63,023 nt of DNA from Schaalia cardiffensis (GCF_016405145.1 NZ_JAEKIA010000014.1:1-63023); one strand, 5' to 3'. Shown: positions 44,117 to 54,222, counted from the first letter of the stretch. Notes: a model not told the origin generated them from the letters alone. A program made the numbers and translations.

Positions 44117-46825
44117 TCACTTCGCAGAAGCCTTCTTCGTACTCGTCTTCTTGCTCGCAGTCTTCTTCGCCGTAGTCTTACGCGTCGTTTTCTTCGGGGC
44201 CGGGCCCTTCGTCCGCTTATCCGCCAGAAGCTCGAAAGCACGCTCCTGCGTCAGATCCTCAACGCTCTCCGCACGCGGCACGGTCACATTGGTTTCACCA
44301 TCAGTGACATAGGGGCCGAAACGCCCGTCCTTCACCACGACCTTCTTACCGGACACCGGATCCGTATCGAACTCACGAAGCGGAGGCTTGGCCGCGCCAC
44401 GCCCTCGTGTCTTCGGTTGCGCGTAAATCGCGAGCGCCTCATCCAAAGTGATCGACAAGAGCTGTTCTTCACTCGACAGCGTACGCGAGTCCGACCCCTT
44501 CTTCAGGTAGGGACCGTAACGACCGTTCTGCGCGGTAATGACCTCGCCGCTCGCCGGATCGACACCGAGCTCACGAGGAAGGGACAGAAGCTCAAGGGCC
44601 TGCTCCAAGGTGACCGTCCTCAAGTCCATCGACTTGAAGAGCGATGCGGTACGCGGCTTAGGCGCTGCAGCTTTCTTCTTTCCCTTCGCACTCGTCGTAG
44701 GCTCCTCTTCTGGGAGGATCTCCGTAATGTAGGGGCCAAAGCGACCGTTCTTCGCGATGAGGGTATGCCCCGTTGCTGGATCAACGCCGAGCTCTCGTCC
44801 ATCATCAGCGGCGAGAGCAAAAAGCTCCTCGATCTTCTTCGCATCGACCTCGTCGGGCGCAACATCCTCAGGAAGATTCGCGCGCGTGCCGTCCGCCTTC
44901 TCCAAGTAGGGACCGTAGCGGCCGACGCGCACGACGACGCCCTCCCCCACCTCCTGCGAGTTTACGGCCCGCGCATCAATGTCATCGCCAAGGGATTCGA
45001 CCTGGAACTTCAAGCCGTCTGCATCGCCCTCGCCATTGGCTCCGAGGTAGAAGAGAGACAGGAACTCTTCACCGGACTCTTCACCTGCGGCGATGCGGTC
45101 GAGGTCCGTCTCCATTGAAGCGGTGAAATCGTAGTCGACCAGATTGGAGAGGTTCTCCTCCAAAAGACGCGTCACAGAGAAGGCGAGCCAGGTCGGCACC
45201 AGGTACTGCCCGCGGTGGACGATATAACCGCGGTCTCCAATCGTCTGGATCGTCGCCGCATAGGTGGAGGGTCGGCCAATGCCGCGCTCCTCCATCGTCT
45301 TCACGAGAGTCGCCTCCGTGTAGCGCCCCGGAGGCTGAGTCTCATGCCCTTCGGGCTTCGCCTCGACGACATCAGCGCCCTCACCCTCGGAAACATTCGG
45401 CAAAACCTTCTCCGAGCCCGAGTCCTTCTCCTGGTCATATCGGCCCTTATCGCGGCCTTCCTGATACGCCTGACGGAAACCCGGGTGGGTGATCACCGTG
45501 CCCGAAGCGGAAGAAATGACATCGTGACGCTCGCCTTCGACCGAAATCCCTGTCAGCACGCGGATCGTTGCAGTAAAGCCCAGCGCGTCCGTCATCTGTG
45601 AAGCGAGCGTGCGCTTCCAGATCAAGTCGTAGAGTGCGAGCTGCTGCTTACTGAGCAGCGAGGAAACCTCCGCCGGGGTGCGGAAATGATCACCTGCCGG
45701 GCGGATCGCCTCATGCGCCTCCTGCGCACCCTTTGAAACATTCCCATAAAAGCGCGGCTTCTCCGGCACTGAATCGGCACCGTAGAGCTCCGCCGCTTGA
45801 GCGCGCGCCGCCTGAATCGCCTGGGAAGACAGGGCCGTCGAATCGGTTCGCATGTAGGTGATGTATCCCGACTCGTACAAGGACTGGGCCGTACGCATCG
45901 TCGAAGACGCATTCCAATGCAGCTTGCGCGAAGCCTCCTGCTGAAGCGTCGAGGTCGTGAAGGGTGCAGCCGGGCGACGACGATAGGGCTTCTGCGTCAC
46001 CGATTCAATGATCGACGAGGGCGAAGCCTCCAAAGCCTGGGCGATGGAGGCGGCGAAAGCCTCATCCAGGTGGAGCACCCCCGCCTTTTCCGCCTTCTCC
46101 TTGAGAACACCCTTCTCGGAGAAGTCCGAACCTGCGGCGACGGCGCGACCATCAACGTGGGTGACGCGCGCGTCAAAGGATTCAGCCCCGGCCTCGACGC
46201 GAGTGGAGATGGAACAGTATGAAGCGGAAACATGCGCCATGCGGTCGCGTTCGCGGTCCACCACGAGGCGTGTGGCGACCGACTGGACTCGTCCAGCCGA
46301 CAAGGAGGGGCGGATCTTGCGCCACAGGAGGGGCGACACCTCATAGCCGTAGAGGCGGTCAAGGACGCGGCGGGTCTCTTGAGCATCAACTAAAGCGGTG
46401 TCGAGTTCACGAGTGTTCTCCAGGGCGCGAGTAATCGCTTCCTTCGTGATCTCGTGAAAGACCATTCGCTTGACGGGGACCTTCGGTTTGAGGACTTGGA
46501 GGAGATGCCAGGCGATCGCCTCTCCTTCGCGGTCCTCATCAGTTGCGAGGAAAAGCTCGTCAGATTCCTTCAGGGCCTTCCTCAACTCCGCGACCTTCTT
46601 CTTCTTATCCGGGTTCACCGCGTAATAGGGAGTGAAACCATGCTCGACATCAACGGCGAATCGCCCGTAGGGGCCCTTCTTCATTTCTGTCGGGAGGTCC
46701 TTCGGCTGCGGGAGGTCACGTATATGGCCGATTGAGGCGGTGACATGGTAGTCGGGACCGAGGTATCCCTCGATAGTCGCTGCCTTCGCGGGAGACTCCA
46801 CGATGACCAGCTTCGACGCCCCCAT
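44117..46825 (-). CDS. topA: DNA topoisomerase I
   Basis: Type IA enzyme relaxing negative supercoils. The TOPRIM domain begins KLVIVESPAKAATIEGYLG with ATDEDREGEAIAWH supplying metal ligands. The active-site tyrosine is in GYITYMRTDS near residue 315. Instead of zinc fingers the C-terminus carries repeated NGRFGPY/NGRYGPY modules (four), then a Lys/Thr/Ala-rich tail, as is usual in actinobacteria. 902 residues. AAAGGGTGG precedes the ATG. Confidence 0.97.
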   Translation of the reverse strand: MGASKLVIVESPAKAATIEGYLGPDYHVTASIGHIRDLPQPKDLPTEMKKGPYGRFAVDVEHGFTPYYAVNPDKKKKVAELRKALKESDELFLATDEDREGEAIAWHLLQVLKPKVPVKRMVFHEITKEAITRALENTRELDTALVDAQETRRVLDRLYGYEVSPLLWRKIRPSLSAGRVQSVATRLVVDRERDRMAHVSASYCSISTRVEAGAESFDARVTHVDGRAVAAGSDFSEKGVLKEKAEKAGVLHLDEAFAASIAQALEASPSSIIESVTQKPYRRRPAAPFTTSTLQQEASRKLHWNASSTMRTAQSLYESGYITYMRTDSTALSSQAIQAARAQAAELYGADSVPEKPRFYGNVSKGAQEAHEAIRPAGDHFRTPAEVSSLLSKQQLALYDLIWKRTLASQMTDALGFTATIRVLTGISVEGERHDVISSASGTVITHPGFRQAYQEGRDKGRYDQEKDSGSEKVLPNVSEGEGADVVEAKPEGHETQPPGRYTEATLVKTMEERGIGRPSTYAATIQTIGDRGYIVHRGQYLVPTWLAFSVTRLLEENLSNLVDYDFTASMETDLDRIAAGEESGEEFLSLFYLGANGEGDADGLKFQVESLGDDIDARAVNSQEVGEGVVVRVGRYGPYLEKADGTRANLPEDVAPDEVDAKKIEELFALAADDGRELGVDPATGHTLIAKNGRFGPYITEILPEEEPTTSAKGKKKAAAPKPRTASLFKSMDLRTVTLEQALELLSLPRELGVDPASGEVITAQNGRYGPYLKKGSDSRTLSSEEQLLSITLDEALAIYAQPKTRGRGAAKPPLREFDTDPVSGKKVVVKDGRFGPYVTDGETNVTVPRAESVEDLTQERAFELLADKRTKGPAPKKTTRKTTAKKTASKKTSTKKASAK

Positions 46826-47167
46826 GTTCCACCCTTTCCGCGTATTACCTCCACGAGTCTGTTTTTGACCCGCAGGGTGACCTTACAACGCCGCGCCCTC
46901 GTTTCCGGCTTCGTCCACATCCGTGCGGGGTGTCGACCCATGATGAGGTCAGATGCTCTCCTTGTCTCATACCCCGCGTGTTGACACTGTCATGGCCCAG
47001 CTCACCTCGCAATTGCGGTGCATATTTGCATAATCTGCCAATCCCTGCCCGCACCCGTGTGACGTGAGCGCGGATTCAGGGTTTCGGGGTGTTTCGCCAA
47101 CCCCCGCCCACACCCATGTGACCCGTGCAATCCCCACCCGCACCCATGTGAGCGGCTTCGACTCCTG

Positions 47168-47246
47168 GCGGGTTTGACGCTGAGAGGAGGGGTTCACGAC
47201 AAGTGGAGGGGATATAACCCCTCCACACTCCGCCATCCCCTCCACT
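47168..47246. repeat. Palindromic intergenic element, copy B
   Basis: Inner arms GTGGAGGGG (47203-47211) and CCCCTCCAC (47218-47226) are perfect; outer arms GGTTTGACGC and GCCATCCCCTCCACT are imperfect. Nearly identical to copy C 509 bp away and in the same orientation. Confidence 0.8.
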
Positions 47247-47672
47247 CGTAGCCGAACAACCAGCAACTCCGGGCAAACACCGCCAACAACACACGCATCT
47301 AGATGCCCAGCGCCCCTGCCCCGACGCACTACTGAAACCTCAAATTCGGCAAGGTCGCCTCCGAGAAAGAGCTCCTCTGCCTCGGAGCACTACTGAAACA
47401 TACTGAAACATGCTCAGCACAGCAGCACTCCCTCCACTTTCCGCATGATTCCAAGGAAAACTCACACAAAGTCGCGCGCATCGCAGACCAACTGAAACAC
47501 TACTGAAACACCTACTGAAACATCGCTTCTCGAGGATGCTCAACATTTCCGTACGCAGGAGACGACGAATGCCCGGGCGATCGCATGGAAGCTCATATAC
47601 CCACCCTCCCCGCACACTGGAGACCGCGATATACCCTTTTCCCCTCAGTTTCGCAGCTAGAGGACTTCAATC

Positions 47673-47755
47673 AGTGGAAGGTTTGGCGCTCAGAGGAGGG
47701 GTTCACGACAAGTGGAGGGGAAATAACCCCTCCACACTCCGCCATCCCCTCCACT
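47673..47755. repeat. Palindromic intergenic element, copy C
   Basis: Same layout as copy B; inner arms GTGGAGGGG (47712-47720) and CCCCTCCAC (47727-47735). Outer arms begin AGTGGAAGGTTTGGCG and end CTCCACT. It differs from B by one base in the 61-bp core. Confidence 0.8.
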
Positions 47756-47794
47756 AGCGGCACAACGAACGAGTTCAGACCAGCACTAGGCCCG

Positions 47795-49543
47795 TCATTG
47801 CTCCACAATCATCAACATTCCCGCACGGAGGAGCTCTCGCAGCGGCTCATCAATCTCCTGGGTGATCTCAGCCGCGTCACGCTCGGTCAGCAAAGCCACC
47901 GCAGCCACGATCTGCCCGACCTCGAGCTCCCCATCAGACGCGCCCACGATCGCCGAGGTCGCCGTCCCCACCTGGATCGAGCGTCCCAATCCCGCGCCCT
48001 GATGAAGAATCAGGATCATCGGATCGGCAGAACCCGGAACATAATGGCGCTCCTCAGTCACATCATCGGCGCGCACGAGCCTGAGCCCAGATAAATCCTC
48101 CGGCAGGCGCAGCGCATCAAGGGTTCGGCGCACGTCCTCGCCCCGAGGTCGAGCCCCCGCGAGCCCAAGGTCGAAGCGGATGACGCCTTCAGCTTCGTCG
48201 CCCACATGCTTGCGGATCGCGATAAAGCCCATGCCGACGCCGCCAACGCCCGCAGCGTCGAAATCGGCGAGCCATGTCCGGTAGGCATGCTCCCTTAAGG
48301 CACGCTTCCGCAACGCCCGCTCAGGTGAAGAACACCCACTCGACGCTTTCTCCAGCAGGCCTCGCTCGCTCGAAGAATGCCTACTCGCGTCCCGCTCGCT
48401 CGAAGAACCCTCACTCGGGTCCCATGCCCCGGCCTCGTCATTCGAGTCCCACTCCCCGACCTCGTCACTTGGGTCCGCATCCTGCAGCCACATCTCCACG
48501 TATTGCGCGGTATCGAGAACGTCGCGCTGAACGATCCAAGCGTCGACGGGAAGGCCCTCGAACCAGGATTCGAGGCGCTTCGACCACTCGGCATCGGGGT
48601 CGACGCCCTCGGGGATCTCCCAGTTGCCGATCATCTGCAGGACACCACCCGGCTTGAGGCACTCGGGCCCTTCACGCACGACCCTGCGCACGAGCTCATC
48701 GCGACGCATCCCACCGTCGCGGTATTCGAGGAGCCCATCGCCGCGCAGGAGCTCCGGGGTGATGACGAAAGGCGGATTGGTCACGACGAGGTCGAAGGCC
48801 TCACCCGCGACAGGTTCGAAAAGAGAGCCCTCACGAACCTCGATATCGAGCCTGTTCAAGGCTGCGTTGAAGCGTGTGTATTCGCAGGCTCTGGGCGAAA
48901 GATCCGTTGCGACAACCCTGTTGGCGTGAGTCTTCAGGTGCATCGCCTGAATGCCGCAGCCGCACCCCATGTCGAGGGCGGAGTCGATCGGCTCGCGGAT
49001 CGTCATTTCCAGCAGGCTTGTCGACGCGCCTCCCACACCGAGCACATGATCCGCAGGTAGTGCGCACCCGCTTTGCATGCTCGTGCGATCCGAGGCGATC
49101 CACCAGTTGAGCTCGCAAGTTCCCTCTTCGGCGTCGGCGTCAGGGGCGATCACCGCATGAGGACGCAGATCCACGAGGGCGATGAACCTCCCCTTAGCCC
49201 CCGACTCCTCGCCCACTTTCTCGACGAGTGCGAGTTCCTTCGCACCTTCAACGCCGAGCGTCGGCAGCGCGGCCTCGAGTTCCTCCGCATTCACTTCATC
49301 GCCGAGGACGAAAAGTTTGGTGAGGATTGACGCAGCATCACTGCGCCCTTCGAGTTCCACAAGCGCTGGGATCCGCTGATCGCGGGCGAGCGCGCTTCGG
49401 GCCTGAGCTGACAGGAGAACATCCAGCGTGTCAAGAGTCCACGAGGCGGCCTCAAAATCGGCGAGCGCCCGCGCAAGGAGCGCAGGCTCCGTCTTCGGCG
49501 TGGAACGCGTCTTTGGCGTGGAAGGAAGTTCAGGGGTCGTCAT
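47795..49543 (-). CDS. Methyltransferase with an N-terminal accessory domain (HemK-like core)
   Basis: 582 residues. An N-terminal region (1-190) precedes a SAM-binding core with ALDMGCGCGIQAMHL and the amino-methylating motif VVTNPPFVI, as in enzymes modifying Gln or adenine amino groups. A C-terminal region follows. Residues about 356-418 (48290-48475) are a low-complexity insertion with SSERDAS/SSERGLL repeats. TAGTCT lies 7 nt before the ATG with no Shine-Dalgarno. Related genes sit near topA in other actinobacteria, as I recall; substrate unknown. Confidence 0.82.
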   Translation of the reverse strand: MTTPELPSTPKTRSTPKTEPALLARALADFEAASWTLDTLDVLLSAQARSALARDQRIPALVELEGRSDAASILTKLFVLGDEVNAEELEAALPTLGVEGAKELALVEKVGEESGAKGRFIALVDLRPHAVIAPDADAEEGTCELNWWIASDRTSMQSGCALPADHVLGVGGASTSLLEMTIREPIDSALDMGCGCGIQAMHLKTHANRVVATDLSPRACEYTRFNAALNRLDIEVREGSLFEPVAGEAFDLVVTNPPFVITPELLRGDGLLEYRDGGMRRDELVRRVVREGPECLKPGGVLQMIGNWEIPEGVDPDAEWSKRLESWFEGLPVDAWIVQRDVLDTAQYVEMWLQDADPSDEVGEWDSNDEAGAWDPSEGSSSERDASRHSSSERGLLEKASSGCSSPERALRKRALREHAYRTWLADFDAAGVGGVGMGFIAIRKHVGDEAEGVIRFDLGLAGARPRGEDVRRTLDALRLPEDLSGLRLVRADDVTEERHYVPGSADPMILILHQGAGLGRSIQVGTATSAIVGASDGELEVGQIVAAVALLTERDAAEITQEIDEPLRELLRAGMLMIVEQ

Positions 49544-49785
49544 GGCGACAAGACTACAAAAGCGGATAAAGGATCAAGACCTCTGGGAGGAGCAGACCAC
49601 TCGCGTGAAGAGCACACGCGATGGCGCGCTTTGATTGATTGGTTTTTGACCACTCCCCACCCTGAGCAAAGCACACCCGTCTTCGAAAAGCCCCTTCCCG
49701 TCCTCAAGAAGAGCACTCCCCTCTTCGCCTGGCATGATTAACCCTGGCGCGCAGCGCGCTCTCGCCCTCGAAAATTAGGACGGTC

Positions 49786-50757
49786 ATGTCCGGCGGACTC
49801 ATCGCTCTCCTCGACGACATCGCAACCCTCGCCAAAGCGACAGCCTCCTCCCTCGACGACATCGCCGCGGGTGCGACGAAAGCTTCCTCGAAAGCCGTGG
49901 GCGTCGTCATTGACGACACCGCCGTCACTCCTCAATACGTGGCGGGACTGGACCCGAGCCGGGAACTGCCAATCATCAAAAAGATCGCGCGCGCCTCCCT
50001 CATCAACAAGCTCGCCATCATCTTGCCGCTCGCACTACTGCTGACCTGGCTCGCACCGTGGATGCTGCCGATCCTGCTCCTCCTCGGCGGTTCTTTCCTC
50101 TCTTTCGAGGGCGCCGAAAAGCTCCTTGTGAAGCTCCACCTCTTCCCCGAACACAGCCACGAGGATGCTCCTGCAGCGACGAGCACGGAAGAACTTGAAA
50201 AGGGCATCGTCTCCTCCGCAAGTCGAACCGATCTGATCCTTTCCGCTGAAATCATTTTGATCTCCCTCGCGAACGTCAACGCTGATTCGAATACCGTACG
50301 AATCGGCATCATGATCGCCGTCGCCTTCTTCATGACGTTCTTCGTATACGGCCTTGTGGCGCTCCTCGTGAAGATGGATGACTTCGGCCTTCACCTCTCC
50401 AAACGCCAAGGGCCGCTGGCTGCGCTGGGCCGTGGAATCGTCACCATCATGCCGAAGGTCTTCGCGATCATTGGCATTGTCGGCACGGTCGCAATGCTCT
50501 GGGTTGGCGGGCACATCGTCATCACTTCTGTGTCGGATCTGGGACTGAGCTTCCTGCACGAGCTCGTCGAACACGCCATGACCGCAGTCGAGCGCTTCGG
50601 CGGCGGAGCCACGTGGACGGTGGAAACAGCGCTCTCGGGCGTTTTTGGCCTCGCCTGGGGTGCGCTCGTCGCTTATACCTGGCTCGGGATATCCCTTTTT
50701 CTCCCCAAAAGGCACGCTCCGATCAACGAGGACGAGGGCGCGAATGCGAGCCGCTGA
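49786..50757 (+). CDS. DUF808 family inner-membrane protein (YedI-like)
   Basis: 323 residues. The N-terminus MSGGLIALLDDIATLAK and ASSLDDIAAGATKASSKAVGVVIDDTAV-type region are the DUF808 signature; about five hydrophobic segments follow (around 75-95, 160-190, 215-240 and 285-305). AGGA lies 5 nt before the ATG. Function is not known in any organism I can name. Stands alone, divergent from the methyltransferase gene. Confidence 0.9.
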   Translation: MSGGLIALLDDIATLAKATASSLDDIAAGATKASSKAVGVVIDDTAVTPQYVAGLDPSRELPIIKKIARASLINKLAIILPLALLLTWLAPWMLPILLLLGGSFLSFEGAEKLLVKLHLFPEHSHEDAPAATSTEELEKGIVSSASRTDLILSAEIILISLANVNADSNTVRIGIMIAVAFFMTFFVYGLVALLVKMDDFGLHLSKRQGPLAALGRGIVTIMPKVFAIIGIVGTVAMLWVGGHIVITSVSDLGLSFLHELVEHAMTAVERFGGGATWTVETALSGVFGLAWGALVAYTWLGISLFLPKRHAPINEDEGANASR

Positions 50758-51239
50758 AGGCTGGGGCGGCTGAGGAATACCGATTGAAGGCGGCTTCTTG
50801 CAAGAGCACGGCTCGCTTGTTTGGGGGCTGTTTGCTACGTGCTCTCCTTGTTACGGGCCCGTTTGTTTCAGGGAGGCAATGGGGGTTTCTCTGCACGCCC
50901 CGTTCAGAGGCGCAAACTGTTGAAGGCATGCCAGTGCTTGAGATGCACTCTTGCGTGAGGTGCGGCCCACTAATGCCGAGTGCTGCCCGGGGAAGCTAGG
51001 AAGAACATCGTGAGGGTAAGAGCCTGGCACGGACAAAGGCTCGCGCTTAAAAGGTCTGCGCGCGCAAAAGGCCTGGTCAGGAGATGCCTGCGAGGACTGA
51101 TCGCGCGCCTGCCTAGAAAAGAGCCTGGAAACGCCTTGAAAGTCACGCATCATCCCCTCGCACGTTAGGACTAAGGGCCTGTAATCTCGGAGTTGTGAGG
51201 CCCGCTGGGGCCGCCGATCGACACCATTGAGGAGTGACC
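50758..51239. other. Gap between the DUF808 gene and sodA
   Basis: 480 bp without a supported gene; the promoter of sodA must lie here but I cannot point to it with confidence. Confidence 0.5.
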
Positions 51240-51863
51240 ATGGCCGTCTACACCCTTCCCGATCTTCCCTACGATTACGCCGCCCTCGAGCCGTACATCT
51301 CCGGCACGATCATGGAACTGCACCACGACAAGCACCACGCGAACTATGTTGGCGGTGCGAACGCTGCTTTGGAGAAGCTTGAAGCGGCACGCGAATCCGG
51401 TGATTTCGCCGCCATTAACCTCTACGAGAAGAACCTCTCGTTCAACCTCGGCGGCCACACGAACCACACGATCTTCTGGCAGAACATGACCCCTGACGCC
51501 CAGGAGCGTCCGGAAGGTGAACTCGCAGCAGCCATTGACGAGTATTTCGGCTCCTTCGAGAAGTTCCAGGGCCAGTTCGCCGCGGCCGCCCTCGGACTTC
51601 AGGGCTCGGGCTGGGGTGTCCTCGCTTGGGATGCGCTGTCCAAGCGTCTCGTGACCTTCCAGCTCACCGATCAGCAAGGCAATATCCCCGTAGCAACCGT
51701 TCCCCTCCTCATGCTCGACATGTGGGAGCACGCCTTCTACCTCGACTACCAGAACGTCAAGGCGGACTACGTTAAGGCCTGGTGGAACGTCGTGAACTGG
51801 GCCGATGTCGCCGCCCGCTTCGAGCGCGCCCGCACCCAGTACACGGGTCTCGTCCTCGCCTGA
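51240..51863 (+). CDS. sodA: Superoxide dismutase, Fe/Mn type
   Basis: Converts superoxide to peroxide and oxygen. Metal ligands are seen in [11 protein letters not shown] (first His), [11 protein letters not shown] (second His) and [12 protein letters not shown] (Asp and third His). The start at [13 protein letters not shown] is supported by GAGGAG 5 nt upstream; a start two codons earlier is possible. 207 residues, normal. Confidence 0.96.
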   Translation: MAVYTLPDLPYDYAALEPYISGTIMELHHDKHHANYVGGANAALEKLEAARESGDFAAINLYEKNLSFNLGGHTNHTIFWQNMTPDAQERPEGELAAAIDEYFGSFEKFQGQFAAAALGLQGSGWGVLAWDALSKRLVTFQLTDQQGNIPVATVPLLMLDMWEHAFYLDYQNVKADYVKAWWNVVNWADVAARFERARTQYTGLVLA

Positions 51864-51935
51864 TTCTTCAGCGGGTGAGTGCTCGCACTCTATCGCTGGA
51901 CACTTAGCGGGCTTGTCCGCATGTGCCTTGGCCGC

Positions 51936-52035
51936 GAGTGGCCCTGCGAGCCTCGGGCGCAGGTCGGCCCGTGAGTCTTGAGTGCAGGTCGGCCCACGAA
52001 GCTTGAGTACAGGCTGGCCCGCGAGCCTTGAGCAC
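51936..52035. repeat. 25-bp tandem repeat, three good copies and one degenerate
   Basis: Units start at 51961, 51986 and 52011, each AGGTCGGCCC or AGGCTGGCCC followed by ...TTGAGNNC. A degraded unit precedes them. Located after sodA. Confidence 0.75.
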
Positions 52036-52061
52036 GAACCTCACTACGAGGCTCCTACACG

Positions 52062-52125
52062 AGTGGAGGGTTTGACGAATTCAGGAGGGGTTATATCCCC
52101 TCCACATATCGTCAAACCCTCCACT
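52062..52125. repeat. Palindromic intergenic element, copy D (best-conserved)
   Basis: Outer arms AGTGGAGGGTTTGACGA (52062-52078) and TCGTCAAACCCTCCACT (52109-52125) are a perfect 17-bp inverted repeat; an inner hairpin GGAGGGG-TTATAT-CCCCTCC (52084-52103) lies inside. Between convergent sodA and ptsI. Confidence 0.88.
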
Positions 52126-52198
52126 AGCTGTTACCCCTCCTGGGGAAGCATCCAGAAGCCTGATGCGAGGATTCGAAGAAAACGGGCCACCCACCGGC

Positions 52199-52294
52199 CT
52201 CAGCAAGGCGAGCAGCCCAGCCCTCAGCAAGACCAGCGACCCCGCCTTCAGCAAGACGAGCAGCCCCGACCTCAACAAGACGAGCAGCCCAGCT
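52199..52294. repeat. 24-bp tandem repeat, four copies
   Basis: Units CTCAGCAAGGCGAGCAGCCC, CTCAGCAAGACCAGCGACCC, TTCAGCAAGACGAGCAGCCC and CTCAACAAGACGAGCAGCCC (first 20 bases each) follow one another every 24 bp. Between sodA and ptsI, not in a supported gene. Confidence 0.85.
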
Positions 52295-52338
52295 TCGCCA
52301 CGTATTGTCGGCCTCATCCCCAAAATGCCGCCTCGTAA

Positions 52339-52374
52339 AAAGGAATCCGCCCGGCTGGAGGACCAGCCGGGCGG
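52339..52374 (-). terminator. Terminator of the ptsHI transcript
   Basis: CCGCCCGGCTGG (52347-52358) pairs perfectly with CCAGCCGGGCGG (52363-52374), followed on the minus strand by ATTCCTTTTTT. It lies 160 nt past the ptsI stop. Confidence 0.8.
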
Positions 52375-52534
52375 AGAACGTCGAACACCTGAAAGCCTTA
52401 CTCAGCTCCCTTCACCAAGCGAAGCATCACAAAGGAACCCTCACAGGTAAAGCTCCAGATGAACGCTCGTGCTTCCTCGAAGGAGCAGCTGCCTATCCAC
52501 AACAGCTGCCCTCTTCGACGCCACACCTGTCTAC

Positions 52535-54220
52535 TCAGAGCAGCGCCTGCATCGCGGGCGCGACGAGCTTGAGGACATTGTTGCGCCCCTCCTCAGGAGT
52601 CGGAGCATCGACAGCGAAGGCTGCCATCTGCTGACAGGTCGCCAGATCATGCATGCGCAGGCCCGCACGCACAGCGCGAACCTTCGAAGGAGCCATCGAC
52701 AGCGAAGCGACACCAAGGCCCGTGAGGACGAGGGCCAGCAGCGGATCTCCGCCTGCCTCGCCGCACACACCGACCGGCTTGCCGGTGGCACGGCCCCCTT
52801 CACACGCGAACTTGATCATCTGGAGAACCGCGGGCTGCCATGCGTTGAGCAGCGGTGCGAGTTCACCGTCCATACGGTCCGCGGCCATCGTGTACTGCGT
52901 GAGATCGTTCGTACCGATCGAAGCGAAGTCCACGACCGAGAGCATCTGGTCTGCACGGATCGCGGCAGCCGGAATCTCAATCATGATGCCAACCTTCGGC
53001 AGGCCAGCGGCGCGCGCCTTCTCGGCGAACCATTCAGCCTCTTCAAGGGTCGCCACCATCGGAGCCATGACCCACAGTTCAGCCTTCGTCTTCGCATGCG
53101 CGGCAGCGAGGGCGGCAAGCTGCGTATCGATAAGGTCCTCACGGACCTGGCACAGGCGAAGACCCCTTCGCCCAAGCGCGGGGTTCTCCTCCTCACCAAG
53201 GTTCGCGAAGGACAGAGGCTTATCAGCGCCCGCATCGAGGGTGCGCACAACAACGCGCCGCTCCCCAAAGGCCTCGAGCACCTTCGTGTAGGTGTCGGTC
53301 TGCTCCTCCAAAGAAGGCGCCTCCGCCCGATCGAGGAAGAGGAACTCCGTGCGGAACAGGCCCGCACCCTCAAGATCGACCTCGGCAGCCCTCTTCGCAT
53401 CATCGACGGTGCCGATATTTGCGAGGAGCTTGACCCGGTGGCCGTCGTAAGTGGCGCCTTCACCGGAGGAACCGGCGAGAGCAAGGGCACGACGACGTGA
53501 ACGCTCTTCGAGGAGTTCAACCTCTTCAGCGGTCGGGGAGACCACGACCTCGCCGACACCGCCGTCCAGAGCGAGGAGATCCCCCTCGTTCACCTCGAGG
53601 ATTCCGGCGACCTTAACGATTGCCGGGATGCCGAGCTGTGCGGCGAGGATCGCGGTGTGCGAAGTCGGGCCGCCGACCTCGGTAATGATGCCCTTAACCG
53701 TTTCAGGATCAAGAGTGGCCGTCTCCGCCGGCGCGAGATCGCGTGCGACGAGGACAACGGGCTCCTCGAAGGTGGGGACACCGGGAGCGGGAAGTCCGCG
53801 GAGCTCGCAGATCGCGCGATCGCGCACGTCGTAAAGGTCCGTGGCGCGCTCGGCCATGTAGCCGCCGAGGCCGCGAAGCATCTCCGCGTACTCTTCGACT
53901 GCGGCGTGGACCGCCTGGGTCACGCCGAGCCCCTTCTTCAGCTTCTTATCGATCGCTTTAGCGAGGCCACGGTCAGCCGCAAGTTGGGCGGTTGCCTTCA
54001 GGATCGGAGCTGACTCTTCGGGAGCATCCTTGGCCCGTTCCTTCAGGCTTGCGGATACGACGGCGAGGGCACCGCGAACGCGCTCGCCCTCAGCTACCGG
54101 ATCGGTGCAGGGGGCTTCGTTCTCATCAACGCCGGGGGCGGGGCGAACAATGGCGGCCTTCGCTGCTGCGGTTCCAGCAGAAACACCGATGCCGTGAAGA
54201 ACTGCGTGTGGGCTTGCCAT
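52535..54220 (-). CDS. ptsI: PTS enzyme I (phosphoenolpyruvate-protein phosphotransferase)
   Basis: Passes phosphate from PEP to HPr. The phospho-histidine motif is EVGGPTSHTAILAAQ near residue 187, after the N-terminal HPr-binding helices. The PEP-binding barrel contains LFRTEFLFLDR, MIEIPAAA and SIGTNDLTQYTMA, and CGEAGGDP near the C-terminus has the active-site Cys. The ATG at 54220 has AAGGAG 5 nt upstream; a GTG two codons earlier overlaps that site. The gene starts four bases after the HPr reading frame ends, forming a ptsH-ptsI operon. Confidence 0.96.
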   Translation of the reverse strand: MASPHAVLHGIGVSAGTAAAKAAIVRPAPGVDENEAPCTDPVAEGERVRGALAVVSASLKERAKDAPEESAPILKATAQLAADRGLAKAIDKKLKKGLGVTQAVHAAVEEYAEMLRGLGGYMAERATDLYDVRDRAICELRGLPAPGVPTFEEPVVLVARDLAPAETATLDPETVKGIITEVGGPTSHTAILAAQLGIPAIVKVAGILEVNEGDLLALDGGVGEVVVSPTAEEVELLEERSRRRALALAGSSGEGATYDGHRVKLLANIGTVDDAKRAAEVDLEGAGLFRTEFLFLDRAEAPSLEEQTDTYTKVLEAFGERRVVVRTLDAGADKPLSFANLGEEENPALGRRGLRLCQVREDLIDTQLAALAAAHAKTKAELWVMAPMVATLEEAEWFAEKARAAGLPKVGIMIEIPAAAIRADQMLSVVDFASIGTNDLTQYTMAADRMDGELAPLLNAWQPAVLQMIKFACEGGRATGKPVGVCGEAGGDPLLALVLTGLGVASLSMAPSKVRAVRAGLRMHDLATCQQMAAFAVDAPTPEEGRNNVLKLVAPAMQALL

Positions 54221-54222
54221 GC

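Larger units (their letters stand above)
46826..47794. other. Gene-free region upstream of topA, rich in repeats
   Basis: Holds two palindromic elements (below), three copies of a CCCGCACCCATGTGA-like unit (about 47050, 47108 and 47138), and six copies of ACTGAAAC between 47329 and 47525. No open frame looks like a protein. Confidence 0.6.
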
